A stretch of DNA of 64,000 bases from positions 6,499,438-6,563,437 of the forward strand of contig JAYGXS010000007.1 of the NCBI GenBank assembly GCA_036362985.1, written 5' to 3'. The notes beneath the pieces were generated by a model. The model was not told the origin of the DNA, searched no databases, and saw only the letters and a program-made list of their open reading frames with translations. This document shows positions 42,380 through 55,009 of this stretch, piece by piece. This DNA is from Ligula intestinalis. Taxonomy: Eukaryota; Platyhelminthes; Cestoda; Diphyllobothriidea; Diphyllobothriidae. The position numbers and the translations under genes were made by a program. How positions within the stretch are numbered: position 1 is the stretch's first letter; each line of letters begins with the position of its first letter.

Positions 42380-42830
42380 GGCTTCGTTGCCAAAAGCTGC
42401 AAAAGTGCAGTGGCTACGCGCGCCGGCTAAACTCCCACGCAATGTCTGCTTTTGTTTGCCGCACACTAGGCAACCATCGCGCGTGACAGGGACTCCCCCA
42501 CTGGTGTCTGTCCTTGGCGTTCAACAATCACCAGCAAGGCCATCAGACAGACAAAAGTCTTCGGCGACTGACGTTGGAGTTACTCGGCCTTCCGCCTCGG
42601 CTCGAGGCGGACGTGACGCTGCAGTGTTCTCTCACGATGCTGATGGTCTAAATAAACGCCAGACCGAGTCAACAACTTTTCTACTGACTATTCTCCTACT
42701 TGTTCTGTACAGACTATAAACTTCTCCTGCTCTGGTTCTCCAAGACTCCTCTATCATCTCCTAAGGGACCGGGCCTGGAAGATCGAGGTACTTAGGCTTT
42801 TACTGGCGTAGCCTTAAGTCCTTAGCGATG
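42380..42830 (+). repeat. Dispersed repeat, copy B (with 130-bp internal difference)
   Basis: Same sequence as copy A, with about 130 bp (42445-42575) replacing the short ATTCCTACGCAGTTA junction of copy A. Ends with the shared AGGACCG...TTAGGCTTTTA block. Confidence 0.75.
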
Positions 42831-43079
42831 AATCTTCCCCACGCTTGCCACCCTGTTGCTCATTCTCCTCCATCTCACGTTTCTGTTCGAGTCATTTTGT
42901 TGGTGTGGTCGCTAACAGAAATGCATACAAATGCCTTAGTGTCAATCCGACGCAGCTGGTCGACTCGCTGCTATAGCCCTTAGCGTCGGCCAATCAACGT
43001 GCGTTATTCACTTATTATCTGCGGAGGAAAAATGGGCCTGTGAGTATGCAGAGTGAAAGCTGTCAGTGACGAATATTGG

Positions 43080-46000
43080 TTCGCAAATTTTCTGAAGGAA
43101 TAGCATGTGTCAACTGCTTTTTTGGCATCTTGCGAGACCTTTCGCTACAATCAATCATTGTTCCTTGATTTTGATTTGGAAAAACTTCGCGTTTTTGACT
43201 TTATTTATCCGACAATTTGTGATTCCAAACGAACTTCAATGTTCAACCAAATTTTTGATCTAGACAGGTTTTGTACATGCACGTCTTTCCGTTATTTTTA
43301 CCTTGTATGTTGGCGGCAACTTCTGACCGAAGACCAGATGAAAGCCTCCCTCCTTTCCGATTTCTTTGAATCCGTCTACACCCGAGAACCTACAACTTTT
43401 GCTGACGGTATGTCCACTCATCGACCGAAAACTGCACCCTTACCCTCCTCCTCATTGCCCAAAATAGAGGATCTAGAGTTTTCACACAAACACTGTCAGG
43501 GCCGAATAACTCCAACTTAAGCCTGCCAAATCACCAGGGCCGGAAAAAATTCCTGCACTAGCACTAAGAGAATTAGCTAACGAACTATGCAAACCCCCTG
43601 GCTGCCATCTTCCAGAAATCTTTTGACGAAGGCGAACTCCCAGAAGAATGGAAGTGGGCAAACGTCACCCCGATCTACAGGACAGGTTCACGACTTGATT
43701 GCGCAAATAACCGTCCTGTCACTCTAACTTGCATCGCGTGCAAAGTAATGGAGCGCATTATTAAGAAGCATTTAATGTATTTCCTCGAAAGCAACAAAAT
43801 ACTATGTGATGGACAGCACGGCTTTCGCCCAGGACGCTCTTGCCTCACGAGTGCTCTTTACTCATAGGAGAAGTGGACAAAGGCCGCAGATAAAGGCTAT
43901 CCAATTGATGTCATATTCTTTGACTTCAAAAAGGCCTTCGATAGTGTACCACACAGGCTTCTTCTGCAGAAGATTTGGGACGTGGAAATTTAAGGAAAAT
44001 GTATAAATGGATCAGTAGTTTCTTGTCCCTCAGAGAACAGAGGGTCATCTCTGGAAACTCAACCTCAGAATGGACAATGATCGAGAGTGGTGTACCACAA
44101 GGCTCAGTTTTGGGTCCGCTGCTATTCCTGATTTACGTAAACGACTGCCTCAATGAGCTTGATTGCGCAGCTAAAAAGTTGTAGATTTCAGGCCCAATGG
44201 GCCTCATCAATAAACTAAAAATTCGATAACACGAAGTACTAGAAATAACTGGTTTAACAAATAGTATCCGTAGTCTATAGCTATAAGACGAGTTAAACTG
44301 TTTAGAAGCGAATTTTTTCGATTCGAAAAAAATGAATAAAGCAGTGTCATGCAGAAGGTGAAATTCAAGAGCAGACACAGATGATCCACATCGTTATCCA
44401 TATTCTGACTATGTATTCTGATACCCACTGCCTCTGTTACTAAGGGGGGGCTTGGAAGCAAACTCAGTTGAAGCTGAGCGTAAAGCAGAACAATAGGTGT
44501 TAACGAAACATTACTGGTATAGACGGGTTCCCGGCACTACACTCGGGTTCCAAACCGGTGGGGAATGATAGAACATAGAGAACCCACCAGTTTATGATCG
44601 TGATGGGCACCACCGTATGAGATCCAAAATTCCATCAAATCTACAAGAACATCGTTGGGGATGTCTGAGATGCGACCAAATATAAGTCCCTGAAGATGGT
44701 TGATGACCAGCGAAAGGAGAGCCGTCAAGACTGCGTCTTGATTCCGTGGAACACGAGTCAGAAAAAGGTAGTTTCAAGAAGGGATCCTAAATTCCCGATG
44801 GTCCTTTCTCGGGATCGTGGAGAAAGCTGCCAGGAAAAGGTGAGGAAAACAAAAGGTTAATAGATTCAGTGTTAAGATAAATGTGCAGTCTTCGCTTGAA
44901 TGCACATAGACTAGTCAACGCCCGAATATCAATCTGCAAATTATTCTTAAGGTAGCTATAACTAGAAGCAAAAAATAGAGATCGTTTAGAAGTGGAAGAA
45001 GCAGGAGGAGGTATAATCAACGTTGAAATTCTTAGGTTGTAAGGGCGAGTAACGGGAGTAGGGGCAGAAATATTGGAGAGATTTGAACTATTATTAAGGC
45101 GAAACAGGAGACAAAACCCTGCTTCCAGTCTCCTGACCCAAAGAAATTTCAGTTTCGTTATCTCACATCTATCTGAGTAGGAAGTATCTGAAAATGCCGG
45201 ATAGAGGACCCTTTTAGTGAATTTTCTTTGGACACTTTCAATTTTTGAACGGCTAGATTCGTTTATTAGACCGAAGAATGGACAACAGTATTCGAGAATA
45301 GGAAGCACATACGCAGGATAAAGTCTTAGCTTCATTTCGGGAAGGTAGAAATGATAAGAGATAAAGCCGCATATCTGAGCAGCTTTTGCTGTAATTCTAT
45401 CAGCGTGACGTGAAAGATATAATTTATTGGTGTAACTTTAACCTAAGTCCTTGATGTTAGAACATTCAGTCATGGGGCAACCTTGAAAAATGATAGGCTG
45501 TGGCAGCCTTTCAGGCCCAAAACACATGAACTGGCACTTAGAAGGCGAGAACTCCATCTGCCACGTGGAGCTCCACGCAGATAGAGCGTTCGAATCCGAA
45601 TGAATGCGTTCTAAGCATCGCTCAGCCGTGGAATTAGAGAAGGAGTATACACATTTCAAGTCGTCTGCGTATATATACGATTGAGAGTGTTTAGCTATTG
45701 TTGAAATATCATTTATATCAATCTAGAACAACAGGTGGCCCAGAACGGTACCTTGAAGGACAACGCTCAAAATAGCGGTAGGGGTAGAGTGTGAGGACGC
45801 CACTAAGACCTGTTGTTTTCGATTAGAAAGATATGATCTAATAAATTCAATAAGAGGACTACAAAATCCTTAAGCCTTTAGTTTGGCTAGAAGTCTCCTA
45901 TGAGGTACTTTATCAAATGCCTTAGTGTCATGTTTGCGGATGACATAAAAATATGGGCTGAAATTAGTTGCGCCGACGATGCAAAGAGATTACAGTCGAA

Positions 46001-46950
46001 CATCGATAAACTGGTTTTCTGGTCGTCCACGTGGCTTCTTAACTTTAATGTATCCAAGTGTCTTGTTCTACACATAAGCCCGGGGCGAAATGTGCTGCCG
46101 AAAAACATTCATTTTATCAATGGTACCGCATTAAACGAGGTTGAGTCGCACAAATATCTGGGTATATGGACTACTGCGAACGTGATGCAAACAGAGCACT
46201 GTAAAAAGTCCGTGCAGAAGGCAACTAGTACCTTGCACTAGATCAGACCAGTGTTCAAAATATTTCCACCTGAACTCTTCGGAAAAATATTTGGCGCCTT
46301 TGTGAGACCACATCTTGAATACGGAATGCCAGTTTCGACACCGTGGTTGAAGAAGATATGGAGCTTCTTGAACAAGTGCAAGATGATCTCAGGGATTTAC
46401 CATACCAGGAGAGATTGATCAAACTTGACCTTTTTCCTTCGTCTTACAGGAACGTTCAGTGCAGCCTGCTCTGGACATTCCGGATAATTCGACCACAGTT
46501 CCTCCCTTAAATTGGAGGATTTCTTCCAATTAGCCACCACTACTCACCTGCGTGGCCATCCTTACAATGTCACAAACAAGCGCACCCGATTAGACCTCAA
46601 AAAATATTTCTTTAGTCAACGCGTGGTCCGGCCTTGGAACTTGCTACCAAGCGAGACGGTTTCCGCTGACACAAGTGCGGAATTTAAAAGAAGAATCGAT
46701 GTGATTTTATTTGACAAAAGGTGACTTTTAAAACACGGTTTCCTACTGCCAGCTTTGTGAACAACTTTTCTGGCTTAAGACCATTTTCATTCTTTTCCGT
46801 GAAAATTCACTCGAAATTTTGTCATGATATCATAATTCTTCCCCCGACTGCACATTAACTGTAGGAACAAACTTGTTTGCGTTACATTAATAGGGTACTC
46901 AAGGGCATTTCTTGCCTGTTACCCTGAAATATACATATATAAAAAAATCT
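43080..46950 (+). pseudogene. CR1-like non-LTR element (+), split by a minus-strand copy
   Basis: RT pieces: LTEDQMKASLLSDFFESVYT (43325), KPAKSPGPEKIPALAL-like (43520), EWKWANVTPIYRTGSRLDCA and ANNRPVTLTCIACKVMERI (43650-43765), FFDFKKAFDSVPHRLLLQKI (43915), GVPQGSVLGPLLFLIYVND (44090-44150) up to ELDCAAKKL at 44182. After the insert the same domain resumes with VMFADDIKIWAEIS (45928), SHKYLGIWT, LEDFFQLATTTHLRGHPYN and SQRVVRPWNLLPSETV (46500-46725). A 3' stem-loop lies at 46904-46916. Frameshifts throughout; dead. Confidence 0.85.
44180..45930 (-). pseudogene. CR1-like non-LTR element (-) nested in the + strand copy
   Basis: From its 5' end at about 45930: TKAFDKVPHRRLLAKLK (45840-45900); CFGPERLPQPIIFQGCPM (45438-45659); RITAKAAQICGFISYHF; then YVLPILEYCCPFFGL, LKFLWVRRLEAGFCLLFR, IRALTSLCAFKRRLHIYL (44787-45335); a 3' UTR matching 6245-6682; and a GGCCCATTGGGCC hairpin near 44190-44205. 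5' truncated. It interrupts the host element just before its FADD motif. Confidence 0.85.
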
Positions 46951-48689
46951 TACTGCCACACAGCGCACTCAACTTGTTAGGAGGCGCCCTCTTAAAAGAT
47001 TCGCCTCCATGCGGTTCAATCGATCCTGTCGTAGGCCGTTTGCATCGGAATATCACACCAGCTGCTCACAAGATCAACGTTCTACGCAACCATTCGGATA
47101 AATCAGTTGAGGCCCCCTGGTTCTAAAATATAAAATTTATTTTTTATAAGTTCACCCAAGCTTGTATCCTCTCAAGGGTAATCTACGATTGGTGCACTGG
47201 TGGTCCACACTCTTACATTGCCGTATGTTCGTCTAGCCCTATATATGCCATTTACATAAGTCAATAGAATTCGATCCTTCCACCCTTGATGCTAATTTAT
47301 CCTCCGATAGATTCGAGCACGGCGTCGCTGGACGGATGGCTAAACACCTGCGAAAATTTCATGATACACGTGGTTAAAGGGCTAGTGAAGCTGTGCGGCA
47401 TTTGCAATCCACCACTTACCTTATTCTCAGTTCCTTAGGTTTCTCCTGAACTTCTTCTTTCATCTTCGAAGGCTGAGAGTGCACAACTTAACGAACAGTT
47501 AGTCCCTCGTCAACAGCAAGCAACCTATTCAGACCGGAGCCATAGGAGGTCATCTGCCTGACAACTCTAGCCTACTTCTTCGTCTTGTCCATACTCTACC
47601 GCCACCAGCGGGTATCAAACCAACTTAAGTGTCAAGGCCCTTTGCTGCATCTCGCACTGCTCCATCATTTCCAGTCATAGCAAACGAATGAAACAGGTAA
47701 ACTCAAAGTTCAATGCGGCCAATATCGATTGCCTCTCTGGCCCAGCCTCAGTTTCTGCACTTTTGATCCCAGAAGTGGTAGAAGTTTCCTAGTTGACACT
47801 AGTACTCAGCTGAGAGTGATCCTTCTTTTACCAGCCAAATGTTAGAAGTCTAACCGTAGCCTCTTTTTTCCGACCACGAACAGCGCAAATTTCCACCTTA
47901 CCTACCCGCCCACTACCCCTCCCCGGGCACGGCCCCGGTGCTCCTTCCCTTGGGTATTTTTCATTACTGACGTGTCCTGTTCTAGATGTCTTGGTGCCTG
48001 GTGTCCTAGGGCAGAGGTATTTGTCATCTTATATTCTTTGTTCGACTGTCGTAATTCCTGTTTACGCGACCCAACCACGAATCTCATCGTCCAATATATT
48101 CCGTCGTCTTAACAGTTCAAAAAACCTGCAGTCCTGTACCCCGACCACGATAGTACATTTCGGCACTTTTTATGACACAAGAACCACTTAAAGCTGTCAA
48201 AGCCAGGTTCGGATCGAAAACTTGCACCCAAATTTTTAGAAATCACCAATGAACTGTAAGGACCATCATGAAGAAATAAATGCATATATGAAACATCCAG
48301 AGGGCTATATCAAAACATACCTTATACCGTGGCGAATTGCTGAGAATGCACATATTGGTGCTCCGTGTGAGCATCTAGACAAAAGGAGTCGTTTGTAAAG
48401 GGTATATGGCGGCAGAATCAAAATGAACCCCTATAACCTCCATTTTTAAATAAAGATCAAACGTAAACTAGCCTTATAAACGAATGCTCAAATATTCATT
48501 CGAAATCGATGAACTCAAGGCATTAGTGTCACCATAACGGAAATGTGGCTTATAACAGAAATTACAAATACCACGATTTCGATATAATGATGCCAGCTCT
48601 TCCATGAAGACCGTCAAAATAAACAAGGTAATGCGATTGTCATATATAGGAACGGGACTCTCTGTCTTCAAATGAGTGCACCCCCTCAC
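46951..48689. other. Mostly unassigned DNA with one CR1-like tail
   Basis: GAGGCCCCCTGGTTCTAAAA with an AT tail (about 47108-47150) resembles the 3' end at 54872-54912, so a 3'-end remnant is likely there. The rest shows no supported gene. Confidence 0.45.
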
Positions 48690-49084
48690 TCTTGAGCATA
48701 AATGTGTCTGGATTAAGCTAAAGAAGGTTAATTCACCCAATCTAGGATTTCTGAGTACAGCTGACAGGTGGCTCCTCCGTCTGGTGAAGGAAGCAGCCAG
48801 CTACCAAGAGGTTCCTATTATGAGATATTTCAACGTACCTGCAGTAGACTGGGGAAATCTAAAGGTTAACGTTGAAAAAAAGCCGATTAGTCACCCTCTT
48901 TGGCTGACCAGAGACCTAAACAGACTGTTAAAGAAGAGAAAAAGGAAGTTATTAAGGAAAACTGGGTTGCCTGTACTCCTCGATGAATTTCGTCGTAAAC
49001 GAAGTGCGTTCAGAAAATTGGTCCGTCAGGCAAGGAGGAACAATAAATCAATCATTATCCGACAATCAATTAAGACGATGCAGC

Positions 49085-49600
49085 ACGCGGGTTATCACTC
49101 GGGCCGTCCTGAAGTCAAGAGAGCATAGGAAGTCCACATGCCAGCGGGTGCATAGAGAACTGGCCAAGAGTGCAACTTCCATAGGTCCGACACGCGAGAA
49201 CGCAAGGACAGTCACTGGCTGGGTTCTGAGGTCAGGCCCGCCAAGGAGACACGAAAGGATGCGTGCACATGCGCGCGTAACAGTGGCATGACCTGTCATC
49301 CTGAGAACACCCATGATGGCTGCCTGCACAGGGGCCAATAGAGAACACGAGACTGTTGCCGAGACCTGCAGTTGGCCGAGACGAGAAAGACGAAGAAACA
49401 CACGCTGCTAACGGACACAGAACGAGCTGCAGACACTACTTATTTGCAGACAAGACCCTGATGCATTCACTAACGTTTTGCAGACAAGACTGAGGTGCAG
49501 ACAAAACTGAGATTCACAGGAGGATAAGCTACCAGACACACAGAAGACGGAGTGGATGCACAAGCGGAAACGGTTACAGTAAACTATTATCTGCTATCCT
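49085..49600. other. Foreign-looking block inside the CR1-like element
   Basis: GC- and purine-rich, with repeated GCAGACAAGACTGAGGTGC-type phrases (49450-49510). Flanking RT linker homology is broken across it. Origin unknown. Confidence 0.4.
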
Positions 49601-50402
49601 GTCTGCCTTCCATTCCTAACATATGGCTGGGAGATAAAACCAGTGTCGATGCAATCACTGATAAGGTTATAACACCGTCTGAGGTTTATTCGAAAATTTT
49701 ATTCCACTCTATTCATAAACGATTCAAAGAAAATACTTAGTCGCATGATTTATGGTAGATGATGGCGTCGAAGTAATTGAAAATGGCGAGTATATCGAGT
49801 ACTTTGGCAGGATCCTTACCTCGGTGCTTACAAGGGAAACAGAGCTCCAGTTTCACAATGCCAACAGTCCTGTTTTGAAAACTTCAGTCTCTATTATTCC
49901 CGATACCTGCAGTCGAAAGAGAGCTATAAATCGTCAAAGAAACGAATTCATCCAGTCCAGACTATGTCGCGACAAAGTTATTGATAGAATTGGCAAGCGA
50001 CCTCTAAAAAGACCTATCGCATACCTTCCGTCCGTCAGTTAAAATATGGAGACTGCCATCCGAATGAAAGACGGCGAATGTAGGCTCGAATGAAGGTTAA
50101 AAATTTTCGGCCTGTCAGCCTAAACTGCTCTTGCCGTAATGTAATGAAAATCATAATTATGAAGGCGAACATGAAGTGCCTGGACGAGGACAACTTACTT
50201 CCAGGGCTCCAACAAGGCTTCAGACAGAATCACTCTTGTTTTATCACCCTACTGCTCTCGATATAGCGGTAGACTCATACACTGGATAAAGACGGTAGGA
50301 TTGAGGTAAGTGACACTGCTTTTAAAAAAGCCGCTTGTCAACGCTCCATAGAAAAGTCTTATCTGTAAATTATCTGGAATTGGAATAAGGGACACCTGCT
50401 AA

Positions 50403-53330
50403 CATGTTCAGTTCAGTTCAGTTTTATCAGGGAAATATAGGAAAATACCTTTGAGCTTCCTCTTTGTACGTAGCTATGATTCAGAACATATAGCGTTGCC
50501 AGTAATGGAACTGCGGTAGGGGGGGGGGGGAGATGGTAAAAAAACTCCTTAGGCATCTTTCATAAGTCAAGTTTTGAATGCCATTTGTAGCATTTTAGGA
50601 AAAAGCCGTCGCCTGTTGGGAGGGGAAGGCGAAAGGAATAAGATAATTGGATGTCCTGCTACTGAAAGTGTTTGGATCATGTCAGGAGGAGGCCATCGCG
50701 GTTGTTCAATATCCTAATGGTCACACGAGGAGAAGATTGCGGTGGTTACGAGGACATTACCAAGTGTTGGAATTGCGCTTCTCATACGATATTCGCAGTC
50801 AATAATTATTCTAAACAAACATATTACTGACAAGTAGCGAGCAGTCTGTTTTTTGAGAATGGTAATAATTTCAAGAGAGTCTAGTGTTAATCTTACTTGC
50901 TGACGGGCGATAATATAATTAATCTCACGTCATTACAGAGAACGTCTTTTTCTATGCTGATCCAACTGCATCTTAAACGTGTCCACAGATGGGGACATGA
51001 CAATGTATGCGGGTAGAGCATTCCATGCCTGGATTACCCTCTTAGAGAAGAAAAAAATTAATGCGTTCAAATTTGCCCCAGTCAGACGTAGTTTGAGAGG
51101 GTGTCCGCACAATCTATTAGTAGTGGCCAGCTCAAAGAAATCGGTGGATGCTAGGCAACAATTGTGACCCGCAGCATGCGAAATGCCTGTATAATGTCAC
51201 CGTGAAGCTGTCTGTAATCCAAAAGAAATAAGTCGAGATCGGTTAGCCATGTTCCATAAGGAAGGTACGCTTGGTGTCGCACTAACTAAGTTTCCCGTCG
51301 TTGTACCCTTTCAAGGTTTCTTTGTCTTTAACTGTCCAAGGTTTCCAGGCTTGGATGGCAAATTCCAGTTGGGGTCGCACAAACGTGCCAAAGACCTTGC
51401 CAAAGGCAACTTCATCGAATTAAGCAAAGGCACGCTTGATTAGATTCAAGTTCGACATTGCGGATTTGGCCACCTTCAGGCAGTGGAGTGATGGCTTTGG
51501 TGAGGGAGTGAACCACATCCCCAGATCCTTCTGGGTTTCTACTTCTGGCAGTGGTGTGTTATTTAGGTTGTAAACCCTCCGATACGATGAGGTAGTACTA
51601 GCGAAGCGCATAAAGTTGCATTTGGCGACGTTAGATGGCAGCAGCCACTCGTTTGACCATTGCTCGAGTCGGTGCAAATCTGCCTGCACGTCGTCGTCGT
51701 CTTCGCTACGAAGGACCTTCCAGAATTTTAAATCGTCGGCGAACATTGCAGTTTCGCAGTTTAATCCACTTATGCAGTCGTCAATATATAAGGAAGATGA
51801 TAGGGCCCAGAAAGGAGCCCTGGAGGACCCCACTATCAACCGCCACCTCCGCCGATCGCTGATCCCCAATGCATACGGTTTGCGTTCGGCCAGTCAGAAA
51901 GTTTTCGATCCATCGGAAAAGGTTGCCTGTTACCCCTCTACGTCTAAGCTTGTACAGGAGACGTTGATAAGGAACAGTGTTAAACGCCTTTTTGAAATCT
52001 ACGAAGACTACGTGCACCGTGTTTCCTTGATCGAATGCTCTAGTCCATTTTTCCAGAGAGTACAGCAGATTTGTCAAGCAGGACCATCCTCTACGGAATC
52101 CAGGCTGTTTGTCAGAAAGAAGTCAATTACACTCTAAGAATTGCATCAAATCTATTTTGATGATTCACTCCATGATCTTGCAACATAGTGAACAAAAGCT
52201 TATTGGTGTGTAGTTGTTTGCGGACGCCCGACTCCCGCTTTTGTGTATGGGTGAGATCCACGCTGTCTTCCAGTCGGATGGCAGTTGCCCTGTGTTTAGG
52301 GAGGCCCGGAAGATGAACTGCAGAGGTTCTGCCAAATCCACGGCTAGCTCTTTCAACAGCTTTGCAGGTATGCTGTCTTTACCTGTTGAATTCATGTCTT
52401 GGATCTAAAGAAGTTCTTGGAGGACAGCAAAATCTGTAAGCACAACTGAGTCAATGGTCGGAATCTCCTCTGTACTAAATTTGGTAATGGTTAGCTCAAC
52501 CTCCCTCGTAAAAACCGACTGAAAGAACCCGGATAAATGTTCGGCCTTTGCTTTGTTCTCACAAATTTCGATGCCGAAATCAATTTTTAACAACGGGCTG
52601 GGGTCTATATTTTGGGTGGATCGCCTAATGAAGTTGTAGAAGACCTTCGGATTTCCTACTGCATGGTTTATTAGGTGACTCTCGAAGCTTTGGCGGGTTT
52701 ATAGTACAAGGCCCTTAACCTTATTTCTCTGCACTATGTACTTGTTGTGCGATTTAGTGGTTTTCTCTCTCTGATACGTTTGAAACAGCTTTCCTTTACC
52801 ATTTTCATCCCTCTTCAGCGTGTTTATTAGCCACTGGGGCCTATTTGTGGCTTTAGTTTTCGAGATGGGGCATAAACTGGTGATTAGTCCGTGTTATATA
52901 GTCTTAGCACCGACCGATCCCCGTGGACACACCCGGTGAATGCCTCCCTGCAGTCTACACTGCGCACTTTGGTTCTCACTTGCTTAATGTTTCTGCGCCA
53001 TATGATGTGTCTAACGGTCGCGCTACGATCAGGAACAAAGAAGAGTGAATACTCCCCCTGCAGTACTAAATGGTCACCTTTGTCAAGAGGAGGTACACAA
53101 TTTACGACGTCTACACTGTCAGGCGCTTTTGACAGTACAAGGTCCAGGCAGTTGGCCTGTTGCGCTTCACGCTGCCTGATCGGAAATAGGACAGGTTGTG
53201 ATAGAAAGGCTTTTTGTACCGTGCGTAGGAGTCGGCGATCGAAACTAAATTCTGACCCGGTCGCAGAACCGAGGTCCCAGTCGATATGCGGCACGTTATA
53301 GTCGCCCAAAATCATGACATTGGATCAAAA
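50403..53330 (-). pseudogene. CR1-like non-LTR element (-) nested in the + strand copy
   Basis: Endonuclease (MILGDYNVPHIDWDLGS, FPIRQREAQQANCLDLVL, GDHLVLQGEY; 53315-52884); linker with KAEHLSGFFQSVFTREVEL (52540); RT fingers (NSTGKDSIPAKLLKELA, 52395; NNYTPISFCSLCCKIME, 52165); palm (VVFVDFKKAFNTVPYQRLLY, 52000; SGVLQGSFLGPIIFLIY; ADDLKFWKVLRSEDDDD, 51750); C-terminus (KVFGTFVRPQLEFAIQAW, FELATTNRLCGHPLKLRL, SKRVIQAWNALPAYIV, 51400-50950). The 3' end has a stem-loop (AGG/CCT near 50440) and a CTGAA-repeat tail at 50403-50420. Several frame breaks. Same family as 6890-9480. Confidence 0.9.
50519..50530. repeat. Poly-G run
   Basis: Eleven to twelve G in a row within the 3' UTR of the nested CR1-like copy. 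Confidence 0.8.
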
Positions 53331-53815
53331 TTATTCTTTTAGGCCAATCGCAAAGTGTGTGCGTCGGTGTCGAACCTTTGCCTGATTCTTAGTGGTTTCC
53401 CACAAGGCTCCGTCATAGGACGGATATTCTTCCTCCATATCAAAACTGTATTGACTATCTTGATTGCAGCGCCCGTATCGACGTTCGACGAAACGCCTTC
53501 TCGCAGAGGGTCATTGGAGCGTGGAACGGACTCCCGGAAGATGTGGTCCTCTCAGATACTGTTGACATTTTTAAACACAAACTCGATTCTCATTTGCTGA
53601 GAATCTGTGGCAGATATAATGAACAAAGTGTCAGTAGCAGCACCTTGCAACTGGCTCACACTTATCGCTGATGTTAAGCCTACATTTGTACATTTGTATT
53701 ATGTACTATTGTTACGGGGGACCTATTTTGCGATTTTGGTTATGAATAGGGAGCTCAAGGGCGAAAGCCTTCTTCCCTTAATAAAGTGACTTAAAGTGAC
53801 TTAAAGTGACTTAAA

Positions 53816-54429
53816 CTATGGAGAGCCATTGGGTACGATCCTCAATTCCAGGCAACAGCGTGGTGATCGCATTAAAACCAATGGAATTGTCAGAAGCCAT
53901 GAGCATATCGCAGGAGGTCAAGTAAGTTTAACCCTAGCAACTGCGATTTTCAGGCCATGGTTACTTATTAGTCAAGAGGTTAGTGGACGCCAGAATAGTA
54001 GGGAAAGTATATTGTGTACACGGAGGAAAAGAGAATAGATGGAAGACAAGTGACTACGTTGAGCACGACCTTCCGCTAGAGCGGCGTGATCTGAAGTGAT
54101 GGCTGGCGGTCGAGGGTGGGGAAAAAGGGATATATTCTTGTGATGTTTGGGCGGCCGCGAGAACTCAGACGCACGTGTAAGTGTCCGAGGAGAAGTAGGT
54201 CATGACTTTGCAAGTCAGCGCGTCTGTATTTGTTGACTGGGGCATTGGATGACCTTAAGGCAGCTGGCCTTGAACAAGGACGCCGGACAAAACAATCAAG
54301 GGCGTCGGCTGGCAGTTATCACTAAAATTGTGTCCAAGATTATAATGACGTATTCGAATTGGCTCAGACGGACCATCTGCTGGGTAAGTCCTTAAAATGT
54401 AGAGAAAGCTGACCCATATGGACGTTCAA
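53816..54429. other. No gene recognised
   Basis: No supported frame or repeat match. Confidence 0.45.
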
Positions 54430-54912
54430 CAGAATGTATTCTAGAAGATAGTCATTGAAGCGTGGAATGGACTCACTGACGTGCTTCTTTGAGAAAATAT
54501 TGCGACATTTGAATGCAAACTGTCGTTTGTTGTGCGAAACTTGTGTCACTAGCGGCAGTTTTTGACCTCGAACACATCACTGATATGAATTCAACAGTTG
54601 TCATATGAACTGCTGTTAAACTTAAGATTTATTGCGATTTTTGGATGTGAACTCTGCCCTCGCTTTAATGGTAGGAGGTTTTATCATTGCTCCTCCTTAG
54701 TTCACCCCATATTTCAGAGTGTTGACTATTATTTTAAAATGCCGATATGTTGGCGGACATAAATTTATCTGCCTACCATACTAAACACTCCGGCTGCATA
54801 CGTGGTTGCCCACGAAGAGCAGCATTTATGAACTTTAGATTTACTTTTCAACGGCACTAAGTTTGCAATGACGAGGCCCTGCGGGCCTAAAATATCAAAT
54901 TTATTTATTTAC
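54430..54912 (+). repeat. CR1-like 3' end remnant (+)
   Basis: Decayed C-terminus (VIEAWNGL-like with stops, about 54445-54545), then a 3' UTR ending GAGGCCCTGCGGGCCTAAAA (hairpin GGCCC/GGGCC at 54874-54886) and an AT-rich tail. Confidence 0.6.
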
Positions 54913-55009
54913 AGTAACTTATAGACGATGAATATAACAAATCGCTCATTTTAAAATGTGAATCGGGCAAAATAAGTGGCACATCAAAAAGAACTGTAAT
55001 TCACTACCT

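Larger units (their letters stand above)
48690..53815 (+). pseudogene. CR1-like non-LTR element (+), twice interrupted
   Basis: Endonuclease scraps (CVWIKLKKVNSPNLG, VKEAASYQEVPIMRYFNVPA; 48700-48865), linker (ISHPLWLTRDLNRLLKKRK; 48885-49080), a ~500-bp foreign-looking block (49085-49600), RT start (YIEYFGRILTSVLTRET, 49790; NFRPVSLNCS and QQGFRQNHSC, 50100-50240; FKKAACQRS.., 50330-50400). RT resumes after the minus-strand insert at about 53340 (QSVCVGVEPLP, GFPQGSVIGRIFFLHIKT). An internal deletion then joins the RT C-terminus (GAWNGLPEDVVLSDTVDIFK-like, 53480-53600) and a 3' end with stem-loop and GTGACTTAAA tail repeats. Confidence 0.75.

Noticed and set aside
41892..42430. Two overlapping + strand frames of about 125-150 codons
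   Set aside because: Ser/Thr/Pro-rich low-complexity reading between repeat copies, with no domain or start context.
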